A stretch of 64,000 nucleotides of DNA from Paenibacillus pabuli NBRC 13638 (GTDB lineage: Bacteria; Bacillota; Bacilli; Paenibacillales; Paenibacillaceae). The translations under genes were made by a program, and so were the position numbers. The stretch is from NCBI RefSeq assembly GCF_001514495.1, contig NZ_BCNM01000024.1:62001-126000 (forward strand), in the 5' to 3' direction. The notes beneath the pieces are model-generated. The model did no database searches. It was not told the DNA's origin and saw only the letters and a program-made list of their open reading frames with translations. This document shows, in pieces, positions 1 to 8,103 of the stretch (positions are counted from its first letter, which is position 1; each line of letters starts with the position of its first letter).

Positions 1-2
1 TA

Positions 3-902
3 GCTTTGTTACAGCGTGTAATGAGGCTGGGGACAGACTCTCTCTTCCAGGGAGAGACGATTAACCGGATCTCGATCTATACGGCCAAAAATGAAACCAA
101 GGCTCACGCACTGTTCTTCAGCGCCAAAGGCGATGTGGTCTACGAGGCAACGCAGGCGGATTTGACGGTACAGGACGTGCAGCAGCACGTTGACTTCGGC
201 AGCAGCTGGACGCCTTATACCCTGATGGACGGTGGATATTATATCCCGGCAGAATCGCTGGAAACGATTGAAGCAGACATGCCAACAGGTCAGTTCACCG
301 TCGAGCAGATGCAGCGCAGCCTGTTCTTCGATCCGAGTATGACCCGGAACATTCGGGAAAAGGATGGATCGGAGATCTATACGGACAGCAAACGCAGTCT
401 GCAAGTCAAACAGGAACAGCGCTGGATTAGCTATACCGATCCGGCGGCACCGCCTGCGGGACAGATTGATGCAGCGAAGGATGCGCTGTCGGCGGTTGAT
501 TTTGTCAATCAGCATGGTGGCTGGAAAGGTCGTTCCCGCATGATGCTGGATACTACCGACACGAAGACGAAGCTTCAGTTCCAGCAATATTACAGCAGCT
601 TCCCGATTATGGACTCGATGCAGTTTCGGTTCGGTACGATCAGCATGGAGATGCAGCAGGAGACGGTGTCCAGCTATGAACGTTCGCTCGAATATCTGAA
701 CGAAGGCGCCGAGACCAAGAAATCGGTTAAACTGCCCGGTGGAGACAAGCTTAAGGCGCTCATCCAGAAGGTAGCGGGCAGCAACCGTAAAGTCATAGAC
801 GTGTATCCGGCGTACCGTCCATCCAGCATCGAGGACGGGTTGAAGCTGATTCCCGTATGGGTTATCCGTTTCGGAAACGGGGAGGAAACCACCGTTTCTT
901 GA
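3..902 (+). CDS. yycH: YycH family WalK-regulatory protein, 5'-truncated by the window edge
   Basis: About 300 C-terminal codons are visible in an open frame running in from the left edge; the N-terminal membrane anchor is outside the window. In Bacillus, YycH is a membrane-tethered extracytoplasmic protein that acts with YycI on the WalK sensor kinase controlling cell-wall metabolism. The identification rests on the downstream order yycI, yycJ/walJ, htrA-like, CxxH/CxxC protein and rlmH, and on the overall character of the protein (a soluble beta-rich domain ending near VIRFGNGEETTVS). Unusually, it is separated from yycI by about 570 bp of repeat-containing DNA, whereas the two genes normally sit side by side. 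Confidence 0.85.
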   Translation, partial: ALLQRVMRLGTDSLFQGETINRISIYTAKNETKAHALFFSAKGDVVYEATQADLTVQDVQQHVDFGSSWTPYTLMDGGYYIPAESLETIEADMPTGQFTVEQMQRSLFFDPSMTRNIREKDGSEIYTDSKRSLQVKQEQRWISYTDPAAPPAGQIDAAKDALSAVDFVNQHGGWKGRSRMMLDTTDTKTKLQFQQYYSSFPIMDSMQFRFGTISMEMQQETVSSYERSLEYLNEGAETKKSVKLPGGDKLKALIQKVAGSNRKVIDVYPAYRPSSIEDGLKLIPVWVIRFGNGEETTVS

Positions 903-1014
903 TGGGTTATAGTCATTAAACATAAGGTGGGCTGCACTATCCACTCCGCGGTCAGAACAACTTTCCGATCGCTGTTGTGGGCTGTTTGCAAGGGAGGTTC
1001 GCCGGGTCGGAAAG

Positions 1015-1046
1015 CTAACGAATCTGACAAGCCTTAAATGCCGGAT
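1015..1046 (-). repeat. partial inverted copy of the CTAACGAA-ended repeat
   Basis: The stretch starts CTAACGAA and continues with a run matching the reverse complement of the right end of the neighbouring full repeat (1065-1208), including the shared AAGCCTTA/ACGCCTTA core. It looks like a fragment of the same element in opposite orientation, about 20 bp from the full copy. The match was made by eye and the outer limit is uncertain. Confidence 0.4.
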
Positions 1047-1064
1047 TAGCCTCAAACTCGAAAT

Positions 1065-1208
1065 CTAACGAACATCAGCGACGTTATTCCATCGAAAATG
1101 AGTGAAAACGGATGGGAAACCTATAAATAATTGAAATAACTTCTCTCAGATTCGTTAGATTACAAACTTGCGGGAAATGGAGCAAATAAGGCGTGTACAG
1201 TTCGTTAG
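1065..1208 (+). repeat. MITE-like 144-bp repeat, copy A
   Basis: The element is bounded by the inverted ends CTAACGAA (1065-1072) and TTCGTTAG (1201-1208). A second element of 145 bp lies at 6785-6929. Shared blocks include the left end with ACGTTAT, an internal AGATTC segment, and a right end reading ATGGAGC, ATAAGG, GTTCGTTAG. No open reading frame is inside, which fits a non-autonomous element. No clear target-site duplication was seen. It occupies the yycH-yycI gap. Confidence 0.65.
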
Positions 1209-1475
1209 CCGGAAATAACGATATAAGCGTGTCATCTTCATGTTGACGTTCCAAGAGAATGTTACGTAAATACGATGTGTTTCCCAACGCATGGTGCAAC
1301 GCGGTATGTCAACAGTGATCAGCCACATGTACGTACCTGTGATATTGTTGGTGAAGCGTAATTTTTTGAACAGTCTACAGTGTCAAATGATTAACGCTAA
1401 CGTTGACATTGGGCAGTATTTTCTGTGAGTTGTTGAGAGTATTTTAGTCAGTTAACTTCTAGGGAGGTGGATGTT

Positions 1476-2219
1476 TTGGATTGGGGACGGGCGAAAAATG
1501 TGTTGATCTATGCCTTCCTGCTGCTCAATCTGGTGCTGGGTTACCAGATCTGGATGGATGCGCGGGAGACGGCCGGAGCCAATCTGGACTTCACTTCCTT
1601 GGCGGATAATACACAGCAGGCGATGGAGGAAAAGGGCATTCAGGTATTGGCTCCTATTCCGAATGAGACACCGAAGCTGCCGAAGCTGTCTTATGAGTTT
1701 ATTGAAGATAACAAGACAGGTATTGAGGTCGACTTGGAAAAGCCTGTGGACAGCAAGCTAATCTTCTCGCAAAGCGAGCTGGAGGATGCGCTGGAGAGCG
1801 AGATTCCCCAGATCGGTACGTATCGATTGGATCAGCTGATGGCTGAGGATGGGGCATTCGTGCTTCATCCGTTGGTAGATGGCAAATGGCCGCTCTTCAA
1901 TGTTAGTCTGGAGCTGTTCTATAGCGACCAGAAAATGACGGGTTACCGTCAGACTCCGGTGAGGATTACGACAGCGGAGGAAAGCGATCAGCAGGTGCTT
2001 CCGGCGTCGAAGGCGCTGGGTACGCTGATCGAGAACTTTTTGCCAGATGATGCGATTGTCAAAGATATTCAGCTGGGCTATTACGGCCAGTTGTTCAATT
2101 CAGATATGCAGGTGGCGATGCCGGCATGGCGGTTCGTGCTGGAAAGTGGCGAAGTGTTATATGTGCAGGGCATCAGCGGGGATGTATTCAGTCCCAAGAC
2201 AGACAAACCAGGGGAGTAA
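1476..2219 (+). CDS. yycI: YycI family WalK-regulatory protein
   Basis: Partner of YycH in the membrane complex that modulates WalK. The protein starts MDWGRAKNVLIYAF, with a single membrane segment at about residues 7-25, followed by an extracytoplasmic domain of about 220 residues. I place the start at the TTG at 1476 because the ribosome-binding site GGGAGGTGG (1462-1470) lies 5 bases upstream. The GTG at 1467 would sit inside that site, and family members begin with MDW. It is followed after 6 bases by walJ, so the two are probably cotranscribed. Length (247 aa) is usual for the family. Confidence 0.88.
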   Translation: MDWGRAKNVLIYAFLLLNLVLGYQIWMDARETAGANLDFTSLADNTQQAMEEKGIQVLAPIPNETPKLPKLSYEFIEDNKTGIEVDLEKPVDSKLIFSQSELEDALESEIPQIGTYRLDQLMAEDGAFVLHPLVDGKWPLFNVSLELFYSDQKMTGYRQTPVRITTAEESDQQVLPASKALGTLIENFLPDDAIVKDIQLGYYGQLFNSDMQVAMPAWRFVLESGEVLYVQGISGDVFSPKTDKPGE

Positions 2220-2225
2220 TGCGTT

Positions 2226-3032
2226 ATGGGGATTTATTTTACCGTGTTATCCAGCGGTTCGACAGGGAATGCCACAGTTATACAGCATGGGGGCACGTCC
2301 CTCATGATTGATGCGGGTCTCAGTGCGAAGCGGCTCGAGGCATTGTTCCTGGAACGGGAGATTTCGGGAACAGAGCTGGACGGGATTCTGGTTACACATG
2401 AACATTCCGATCACATTAAAGGACTAGGCGCGATGTCTCGGAAATATAATTTACCAATCTATGCAAATACGAATACATGGGCAGCACTGGAGAAGTCGGT
2501 TGGGGCGATTCCAGAGGAAAACCGGCGGGTGTTTGAGACGGGTGAAAAGCATGATTTTGGCTCCCTGCGCGTGGAATCCTTCGGGATCTCCCATGATGCA
2601 GCGGAACCGGTAGGGTACACGTTCGATGATGGCAGTGAGAAGTTGTCCGTCGCGACCGATCTCGGGTATATGAGCGACAAGGTTCGCGATGCGATCTCGG
2701 ATTCGGATGTACTCGTCCTGGAGGCGAATCATGATGTCGAATTGCTGCGCATGGGGCGGTATCCATGGAACACCAAGCGCCGCATTCTTAGCGACATTGG
2801 GCATTTGTCGAACGAAGCGGCGGGAGCAGCGCTCAGTGAACTGATGAACGGACGCATCAAGCGCACGTATCTGGCACATTTGAGCCGGGATCATAATATG
2901 ATGGACTTGGCGAAAATGACCGTGCGTGATGCGATGGAGAGCCGTGGTTGCTTTTATCGGGATCATGAGTTCAAGCTCTGTGATACGTATTATGACCGGC
3001 CTACGCCATGGGATAGGGTGGGTGAGCCATAA
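2226..3032 (+). CDS. walJ: WalJ/YycJ metallo-beta-lactamase-fold hydrolase
   Basis: This 268-residue single-domain metallo-beta-lactamase-fold protein has the metal site H58-x-H60-x-D62-H63 in the run THEHSDH, preceded by GSTGNAT and MIDAGLS, as expected for the family. YycJ/WalJ proteins are cytoplasmic, belong to the WalRK operon in Firmicutes, and are linked to coordination of cell division with DNA replication; they are predicted 5'-exonucleases/nucleases. The start ATG follows the yycI stop by 6 bases with GGGGAG upstream. The 3' end overlaps the convergent small gene by 32 bases. Confidence 0.92.
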   Translation: MGIYFTVLSSGSTGNATVIQHGGTSLMIDAGLSAKRLEALFLEREISGTELDGILVTHEHSDHIKGLGAMSRKYNLPIYANTNTWAALEKSVGAIPEENRRVFETGEKHDFGSLRVESFGISHDAAEPVGYTFDDGSEKLSVATDLGYMSDKVRDAISDSDVLVLEANHDVELLRMGRYPWNTKRRILSDIGHLSNEAAGAALSELMNGRIKRTYLAHLSRDHNMMDLAKMTVRDAMESRGCFYRDHEFKLCDTYYDRPTPWDRVGEP

Positions 3033-3213
3033 AGCTGTCGAGTTCGGCAGCTTTGCGTTCCACTTCCTCGCGGGTCAGAATGCCTTTGTCGACGAGCAGT
3101 TCAATCATGGTGCTTAGGGCAAGTGTATTGCGGTAATGTTCCTCTTTGAGATCGGCCAGCTTGGCCGCCATATGAACTTCATCCATGGCCGTGAGTGTAC
3201 GCGTGCGATCCAT
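3001..3213 (-). CDS. small conserved-looking hypothetical protein, 70 aa
   Basis: A 70-residue acidic, helix-rich cytoplasmic protein of unknown function, reading MDRTRTLTAMDEVHMAAKLA at its start. The coding case is good: on the minus strand the ATG follows GGAGGAATACCATT, giving a strong ribosome-binding site at suitable spacing, and the composition is protein-like, with an amphipathic middle and EEVERKAAEL near the end. It is convergent with walJ and overlaps its last 32 bases, an arrangement that would let the two messages interfere. No domain is recognised. Confidence 0.65.
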   Translation of the reverse strand: MDRTRTLTAMDEVHMAAKLADLKEEHYRNTLALSTMIELLVDKGILTREEVERKAAELDSFMAHPPYPMA

Positions 3214-3390
3214 AATGGTATTCCTCCTTCTATGAAGCTTCGAATTGTCTTTTACTATTATTGTAGTCAGGCTTGGTGGAAAACATTCCTCTTTTTGCCG
3301 CTATAATTACACGTAAGGGACGTGTATGCTGAACCAGAGGCAGATTTTTGCTGGAGAAGATGAAAAAGTTTCGTAGGAATTGCGAAAAGG

Positions 3391-3448
3391 GCGCTTAACG
3401 AACCGGATTTTGTGGTGATAGATACTATGGACCTTTATTGTTAAGCGC
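3391..3448. repeat. 58-bp inverted-repeat element (GCGCTTAAC ends)
   Basis: Perfect 9-base inverted ends, GCGCTTAAC at 3391-3399 and GTTAAGCGC at 3440-3448, enclose 40 bases with no coding potential. It lies in the roughly 740-bp gap between the small convergent gene and the HtrA-like protease. It may be a short dispersed repeat or a hairpin in an untranslated leader. Confidence 0.4.
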
Positions 3449-3757
3449 GTTATAGCGGAAATTTCCGTTAATCTTCGTATTTATGCAACTTTTTAAGATT
3501 TGGCGTGTTTAGTATATAAGGAGCATTATAATAGAGGCTGGTTTGCGTACGCAAAATGACAGGTCGTAGAATGCGAGAGCATTTCTGATAGAGTTACAGG
3601 CAGGATTGGATGTCCGTTCTGCTGTACATAGACGCTTCATTCCGAGTTAGCGGGGATGCAGCGATATGCAAAACATTTTTTTTATACAGGAACGCATGGA
3701 AGAATGAGTTTGTATTTACGGTACACGCGTAACGGAGGACACAGAACGAAGCTGGAG

Positions 3758-3842
3758 AAGCGAAGCGTTCGCTTGAAAGCTTTCTGAAAGAAAGCTGCTT
3801 TGGAAGGATACGCTATCACAGGATTTCACCCTTTGGAAAGGG
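3758..3842 (+). other. three consecutive tight hairpins upstream of htrA-like gene
   Basis: Three perfect short-loop stems lie in a row: AAGCGAA-gcg-TTCGCTT (3758-3774), AGCTTTCT-gaa-AGAAAGCT (3778-3796) and CCCTTT-gg-AAAGGG (3829-3842). The spacing and short loops suggest a folded RNA or a structured dispersed repeat in the leader of the protease gene at 3988. No known riboswitch was recognised. Confidence 0.4.
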
Positions 3843-3987
3843 ATCGAGGAAATTCGGGGATAACAGCGATCGGAAGCTCGGCTGTGGCCGGAGTGGGGTA
3901 ACGTAAGGATATAGTCGTTGGCCATGCGACAACGATCAGGCGGCAGTCAGGGTCTTGATGCGTGACAACGAAGGGGAGAGGATCACG

Positions 3988-5256
3988 ATGGGATTGTTTG
4001 GAGACGATTTTTATTCAACCAAAGTATCAAGACGCGCCGAACCTGAACAGAAAGGTAAACTTCAGATCATTCGCCCTGGAGGCAGGGGACGTGACCGTTG
4101 GAGAAATCCGCGCAGGTCTCGCACGGGCTTTAGCTCCACAGTTAAGGTAGCGGTAATCAGTTCGGTGATCAGTTCCATCGTGACCGTGACGCTGTTCAGC
4201 TTTATTACACAGCCTACTGCGTTACCTCTGGCAAATGCTACGGGGAACGGTGGCGGTGGCATGCAGACAGCTCAGTCCGCTGATCCATATGACCGGATTA
4301 TTCAGGCCGCGGCAGAGGTCCGCCCTTCTGTGGTAAGCATCGTGAATCATAAGACGGGCAGCAGCCTGTCACTGGAGGATTCCGCGCTGGGATCAGGGGT
4401 TATTTTCAAGAAGGAAGATGGCAAGGCCTATATTATGACCAATCATCACGTCGTGGAAGGTGCGAGCGATCTGGAGATTGTGACGGTGGACGGAGAAACG
4501 CACAAGGCGAAACTGGTCGGTAAAGACCGCGTAAGCGACATTGCGGTATTGTCGGCAGAGGACAAAGGTTTGGGTGCAGCTGCGGAGCTTGGGGATTCCA
4601 GCAAGCTTCAGCGAGGCCAGACGGTCCTGGCAATCGGAAACCCTCTTGGACTGGGTGGTACGCTGACATCGGGCATTGTCAGTTACACGGATCGGATCCT
4701 GCCGGTATCCATTAACCAGGACGGCGTGTACGATTGGGAACAAAACGTTATCCAGACGGATGCAGCGATTAATGAGGGCAATAGTGGCGGTGCACTGGTC
4801 GATCTGAACGGCAAAGTGGTCGGTATCAACACGATGAAGATCTCCGATACAGGTGTGGAAGGCCTCGGCTTTGCAATTCCGATGAACGAAGTGATGAAAA
4901 CCGTGGATTCCCTGCTGCTGAATGGCAAAGTATCTCGTCCATATCTGGGCGTGTATACTGTCGATCTGAGCAATCCATATGCTCCACTGGATGACGAGCA
5001 GCGCAAGGATCTGAAGCTGCCATCCCACGTGGACAGTGGTGTGGTCGTGCTGGAGGCATCCGGCCCGGCATCCGATGCGGGGATGAAGCTGAATGATGTC
5101 ATTACCGAATTTGATGGGCAAAAAATTACCTCTACACTTGATCTGCGGAAATATCTGTACGATAAGAAGAAGATTGGCGATACACTCGAAGTAACCTTTT
5201 ATCGGGATGGCAACGCTGAGAAGGTGTCGGTGAAGCTGACGGATAAACCGGAGTAA
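3988..5256 (+). CDS. HtrA/DegP-like S1C serine protease with PDZ domain
   Basis: Membrane-anchored quality-control protease that degrades misfolded exported proteins. An N-terminal cytoplasmic basic segment is followed by one membrane helix (about residues 50-72), a trypsin-like domain with the triad His154 (TNHHVVEG), Asp184 (SDIAVL) and Ser266 (GNSGGAL), and one C-terminal PDZ domain (about 315-415). The start ATG at 3988 is chosen because AGGGGAGAGG lies 7 bases upstream; ATG 3958 and TTG 3955 lack such a site. Its place after walJ matches the yycK/htrC position of the WalRK region. A hairpin with six T residues follows at 5305-5336. Confidence 0.92.
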   Translation: MGLFGDDFYSTKVSRRAEPEQKGKLQIIRPGGRGRDRWRNPRRSRTGFSSTVKVAVISSVISSIVTVTLFSFITQPTALPLANATGNGGGGMQTAQSADPYDRIIQAAAEVRPSVVSIVNHKTGSSLSLEDSALGSGVIFKKEDGKAYIMTNHHVVEGASDLEIVTVDGETHKAKLVGKDRVSDIAVLSAEDKGLGAAAELGDSSKLQRGQTVLAIGNPLGLGGTLTSGIVSYTDRILPVSINQDGVYDWEQNVIQTDAAINEGNSGGALVDLNGKVVGINTMKISDTGVEGLGFAIPMNEVMKTVDSLLLNGKVSRPYLGVYTVDLSNPYAPLDDEQRKDLKLPSHVDSGVVVLEASGPASDAGMKLNDVITEFDGQKITSTLDLRKYLYDKKKIGDTLEVTFYRDGNAEKVSVKLTDKPE

Positions 5257-5304
5257 AGGGAATGGCCTTTATATCGTTTAGCATTGCCATAGAGTAATAA
5301 AGGA

Positions 5305-5336
5305 GAGTCGATCAACTCGTTGATCAGCTCTTTTTT
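5305..5336 (+). terminator. rho-independent terminator after the HtrA-like gene
   Basis: A stem around GATCAA-CTCG-TTGATC, extended by GAG/CTC with two mismatches, is followed by TTTTTT. It lies about 50 bases after the protease stop codon. Confidence 0.7.
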
Positions 5337-5552
5337 ATTGCATGAAAGTTGAATTGCTTTTAAATCTTAGTCATGAGGATACTAGTAGAATTTTGTCGTC
5401 TTTCATGATCAGTTAGGACCAGAGCCAAAGGCCCTGTCATGGAGGGTCCCGGTTGTGGTAAACTGTTGGGAATGTGTTGTGGTGTGCGGTTGTGCGAGTA
5501 ACATCAGTTTGTCGATCTATTTTTTCAATCCGGATTGGAAGGGGTTATTACA

Positions 5553-6074
5553 ATGGTACGGTTGATGAAAATCTTGCTGGGGGGAACAGGTCTGGTATCG
5601 GCGCTGTTTCTATTGTCTGCATGTACTTCCGAAGTGTCCTCATCGGGGTCTGCCGATGTTAGTGGTTTACAGGAGCAGATTACAAGCCTGGAGAAAAAGC
5701 TTGCGGACCAGAGTGAGAAGACTAGTGAGCAGAACAAGAAGATCGCGGATCTGGAGAAAAAGGTGAACGAACTGAACAGCATTGTGATTGCGGTAGATGG
5801 AGCTGATGGGAAAGCTCCTGCTGCCACGGGAAACAACGGGTCGGCTGGGAAAGGTGACGGAATCCTGATTACATTTGCCCAATACGAGAAGCTTGAAGTT
5901 GGCATGTCAGTGGAAGATGTCATCGAAATCCTTGGCGGAGAAGGGGAAGCGCTGAGTGAAGCGGAGAACATGGTGGTTTACAACTATAAAGGTACAGCCG
6001 GCAATGGTGCCAATGCCGTTATTGCTTTTCAAGGTGGCAAGCTGCTGACGAAGGCTCAGTCAGGGCTCGAATAA
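5553..6074 (+). CDS. lipoprotein with coiled coil and SmpA/OmlA-like C-terminal domain
   Basis: An exported lipoprotein of unknown role. The signal peptide ends in the lipobox LSAC with lipidated Cys24. A heptad-type coiled coil follows (about residues 38-80, with repeated LEKK and ITSLEKKLAD-like blocks), and a C-terminal domain from about residue 105 has a GMSVEDVIEILGGEGE motif. That motif is of the BLIP/SmpA-OmlA kind, also seen in DUF3862 proteins. I use ATG 5553, preceded by GGAAGGGG at 9 bases; an upstream TTG at 5535 has no such site. Gene-specific function is unknown. Confidence 0.75.
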   Translation: MVRLMKILLGGTGLVSALFLLSACTSEVSSSGSADVSGLQEQITSLEKKLADQSEKTSEQNKKIADLEKKVNELNSIVIAVDGADGKAPAATGNNGSAGKGDGILITFAQYEKLEVGMSVEDVIEILGGEGEALSEAENMVVYNYKGTAGNGANAVIAFQGGKLLTKAQSGLE

Positions 6075-6411
6075 CTGATATGCCTATGATGAACCCGGCT
6101 TCCCCGCCTTGTTTCATAGGTAAGAGAAAGATTGCAACGGTATCAAGCAACGGATGAATAGGAATTTTCATTAATGCGAAAATAGATTTAAAGAAGCATG
6201 ATCTTTAGGCGCCGGAAGGTGTCAAAAAGGCGTGCTTTTTTGTGTTTATTTTTGCCGCATGCAGAGATTTGGTGGGAGTTGGACGCGATAAATGAGGGAT
6301 GGGGGTATCTTTTCAGCGGCAGGTGTGATAGAACTGAGAAGTGGCTATCCTGTATAGGAAAAGCGGTTGTGAATCGGGAACATAGCTGGTTACAGAAAGG
6401 ATGCTTAACGG

Positions 6412-6579
6412 ATGTACGTTGTATGCAAAGAACACGTGGACATTGCCATCGACATGTTTGTTGATGAGTATGAGGACGCTCCAGATATCGTTGATCTGAA
6501 GGAGACGGAATTTGCCGACTGGGACCCGCCTGCGAAATGCGCCGAGTGCGAACAAAAGGCCGAGTTTCTAGTCGTCTAG
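6412..6579 (+). CDS. CxxH/CxxC family small protein
   Basis: A 55-residue protein reading MYVVCKEHVDIAIDMF at the start and carrying the metal-ligand-like pairs C5-x-x-H8 and C43-x-x-C46 near its two ends. These pairs define a small family usually found just upstream of rlmH in Bacillus and relatives; function is unknown, presumably zinc binding. AGAAAGG lies upstream of the ATG at suitable spacing. A hairpin terminator follows at 6672. Confidence 0.8.
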   Translation: MYVVCKEHVDIAIDMFVDEYEDAPDIVDLKETEFADWDPPAKCAECEQKAEFLVV

Positions 6580-6671
6580 CGTACTGTGTAGGCATCCGCA
6601 GCGGGTGTGTCTGTCATGGGTGTACTCGCTCGCCTGCCATCCGGTATGAACATCACAGGCAAGAAGCAAAG

Positions 6672-6697
6672 AGAGCGTGCCGGAGCGCTCTTTTTGT
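6672..6697 (+). terminator. terminator after the CxxH/CxxC gene
   Basis: Stem AGAGCG (6672-6677) / CGCTCT (6686-6691) with loop TGCCGGAG, followed by a run of T residues. Confidence 0.65.
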
Positions 6698-6784
6698 GTT
6701 TTTTGGCGGTTGCCTAGGAGTTGAGAAGAGAGGCTTTAAAGAACCTGAGACTTCTTATGGGGGGAAATGCTGTCTCGTTGAGAT

Positions 6785-6929
6785 CTAACGAATCGCAGGC
6801 ACGTTATATTCATGAATTGACCTCGAAAGAGATGTGGGAACTTCATTTTGCTTGTAATAGGGTGTCTTAGATTCTTTAAATTTTAATGAAGCTGCAATGG
6901 AGCCGGATAAGGTGTATGGAGTTCGTTAG
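6785..6929 (+). repeat. MITE-like 145-bp repeat, copy B
   Basis: Same element as at 1065-1208: ends CTAACGAA (6785-6792) and TTCGTTAG (6922-6929), the same internal landmarks, and length within one base. The middle is diverged, suggesting old copies. It lies in the leader region of rlmH and has no coding capacity. Confidence 0.65.
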
Positions 6930-7081
6930 CTTGTGGGAATGAGACAGGATGGCGACGTAAATGTATAGTAAGTAAGGGGACAACTGTAGAAGGTGTTAAT
7001 TTTAACTGTTGGAACAAACGATGTGCTGAGGCATCGTACGTATAAATTATTTCGCTGGACGATTAGGAGGAATGGATCTTC

Positions 7082-7561
7082 ATGTTGATTCAGATTATTG
7101 GCGTGGGCAAACTGAAGGAAAAATATTTGACGCTGGGCATTCAAGAATATGCCAAGCGTCTCGCCCCGTACATCAAGTTTCAGATGATCGAGGTCGCAGA
7201 CGAAAAGGCGCCCGATACCCTGAGCGAAGCTGAGGTTCGGGCGGTGAAGGAGCGCGAGGGCGAACGCATCCTCGCGCATGTGAAGAGCGAGGCGCATGTT
7301 GTCGCGCTCGCGTTGGACGGCCAGCTTTGGAGTTCTGAGGAGCTGGCTATGGAGATCGACAAGCTAGGCACGTATGGGACGAGCCATGTCGTGTTTGTCA
7401 TCGGAGGAAGCCATGGGCTCTCCGATGAGGTGTTGCGCCGCGCGAAGCAGCGCTTGAGCTTTGGGCGCATGACCCTACCGCACCAGTTGATGCGGCTGGT
7501 GCTGGTGGAGCAGATTTATCGTGCGGTGAAGATCAATCGGGGTGAACCGTACCATAAGTAG
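7082..7561 (+). CDS. rlmH: 23S rRNA (pseudouridine-1915-N3)-methyltransferase RlmH
   Basis: A SPOUT-class methyltransferase that modifies pseudouridine 1915 in helix 69 of 23S rRNA on assembled 70S ribosomes. At 159 residues the length is exactly that of the family. Diagnostic segments are the N-terminal [20 protein letters not shown], the SAM-binding knot with [13 protein letters not shown], and the C-terminal [17 protein letters not shown] ending GEPYHK. AGGAGG (7065-7070) lies 11 bases before the ATG. It is the last gene of the conserved near-origin block. Confidence 0.97.
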   Translation: MLIQIIGVGKLKEKYLTLGIQEYAKRLAPYIKFQMIEVADEKAPDTLSEAEVRAVKEREGERILAHVKSEAHVVALALDGQLWSSEELAMEIDKLGTYGTSHVVFVIGGSHGLSDEVLRRAKQRLSFGRMTLPHQLMRLVLVEQIYRAVKINRGEPYHK

Positions 7562-7610
7562 GGCAAAGTTCAGGTGTATTTACATTTTCCATTTTAAATG
7601 CTATCATGCA

Positions 7611-7632
7611 AACATGACGTTAACGTCATGTT
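7611..7632. promoter_or_regulatory. palindromic operator 1 of the MerR regulator
   Basis: A perfect 22-bp palindrome with core ACATGACGTTAACGTCATGT lies 24 bases upstream of the MerR gene. The same core recurs at 8055-8082 before the dehydrogenase, so it is very likely the binding site of the intervening MerR-family protein, acting on its own gene. Confidence 0.7.
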
Positions 7633-7656
7633 ATATCTTGAAAGGAGTGATACATC

Positions 7657-8043
7657 ATGAACCGCATGCGCATTGGAGATTTGACAGAACGAGCAGGGGT
7701 AACCCAGCGCACGGTTCGCTATTACGAGAGCATCGGATTGCTTCCTTCAGGCGAGCGCGAAGGCAATGGTCATCATTACTACACGGAAGAAACGGTAGCT
7801 CGTCTGCGTAAGATTGATCAGTTGAAGAAGCTTGGCCTAAGTTTGGAGGAAATTCGGGACGTAATTGAGCTTTACTTTACGGATACGAGCGGGGTGCTGC
7901 CGAAGCGGAAAGTCCTAGGCATACTGCGCCAACATCTGGACGACACGGATCAAAGGCTTGAAGCGCTCGGGCAGTTCCGCAGCGATTTGCAGTCACATAT
8001 AGAACGTTTCGAGCGATGGCTCGAGGCCAATGATAGCGATTAA
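7657..8043 (+). CDS. MerR family transcriptional regulator
   Basis: A 128-residue one-component regulator. The N-terminal winged helix-turn-helix reads MRIGDLTERAGVTQRTVRYY and continues with the wing; a dimerisation coiled coil covers about residues 75-115. No cysteine cluster for metal sensing is visible, so the effector is probably a small organic molecule. AAAGGAG lies just upstream of the ATG. Identical palindromes flank it, before its own promoter and before the dehydrogenase gene 60 bases downstream, implying control of both. Confidence 0.9.
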   Translation: MNRMRIGDLTERAGVTQRTVRYYESIGLLPSGEREGNGHHYYTEETVARLRKIDQLKKLGLSLEEIRDVIELYFTDTSGVLPKRKVLGILRQHLDDTDQRLEALGQFRSDLQSHIERFERWLEANDSD

Positions 8044-8054
8044 TTTTTTTTACT

Positions 8055-8082
8055 CTAAACATGACGTTAACGTCATGTTTAG
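8055..8082. promoter_or_regulatory. palindromic operator 2, upstream of dehydrogenase
   Basis: A perfect 28-bp palindrome built on the core ACATGACGTTAACGTCATGT found at 7611-7632, extended by CTAA/TTAG arms. It lies 21 bases before the dehydrogenase gene, in the right place to control it by the adjacent MerR protein. Confidence 0.7.
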
Positions 8083-8103
8083 CATTCTAAGGAGGTTAAA
8101 TTC

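Noticed and set aside
9-1055. Long minus-strand open frame opposite yycH
   Set aside because: It mirrors the yycH frame, its protein is Arg/His/Cys-rich and unlike any real protein, and no ribosome-binding site was found.
4393-5121. Minus-strand open frame opposite the HtrA-like gene
   Set aside because: Shadow frame with biased composition; the protease on the other strand has an intact triad.
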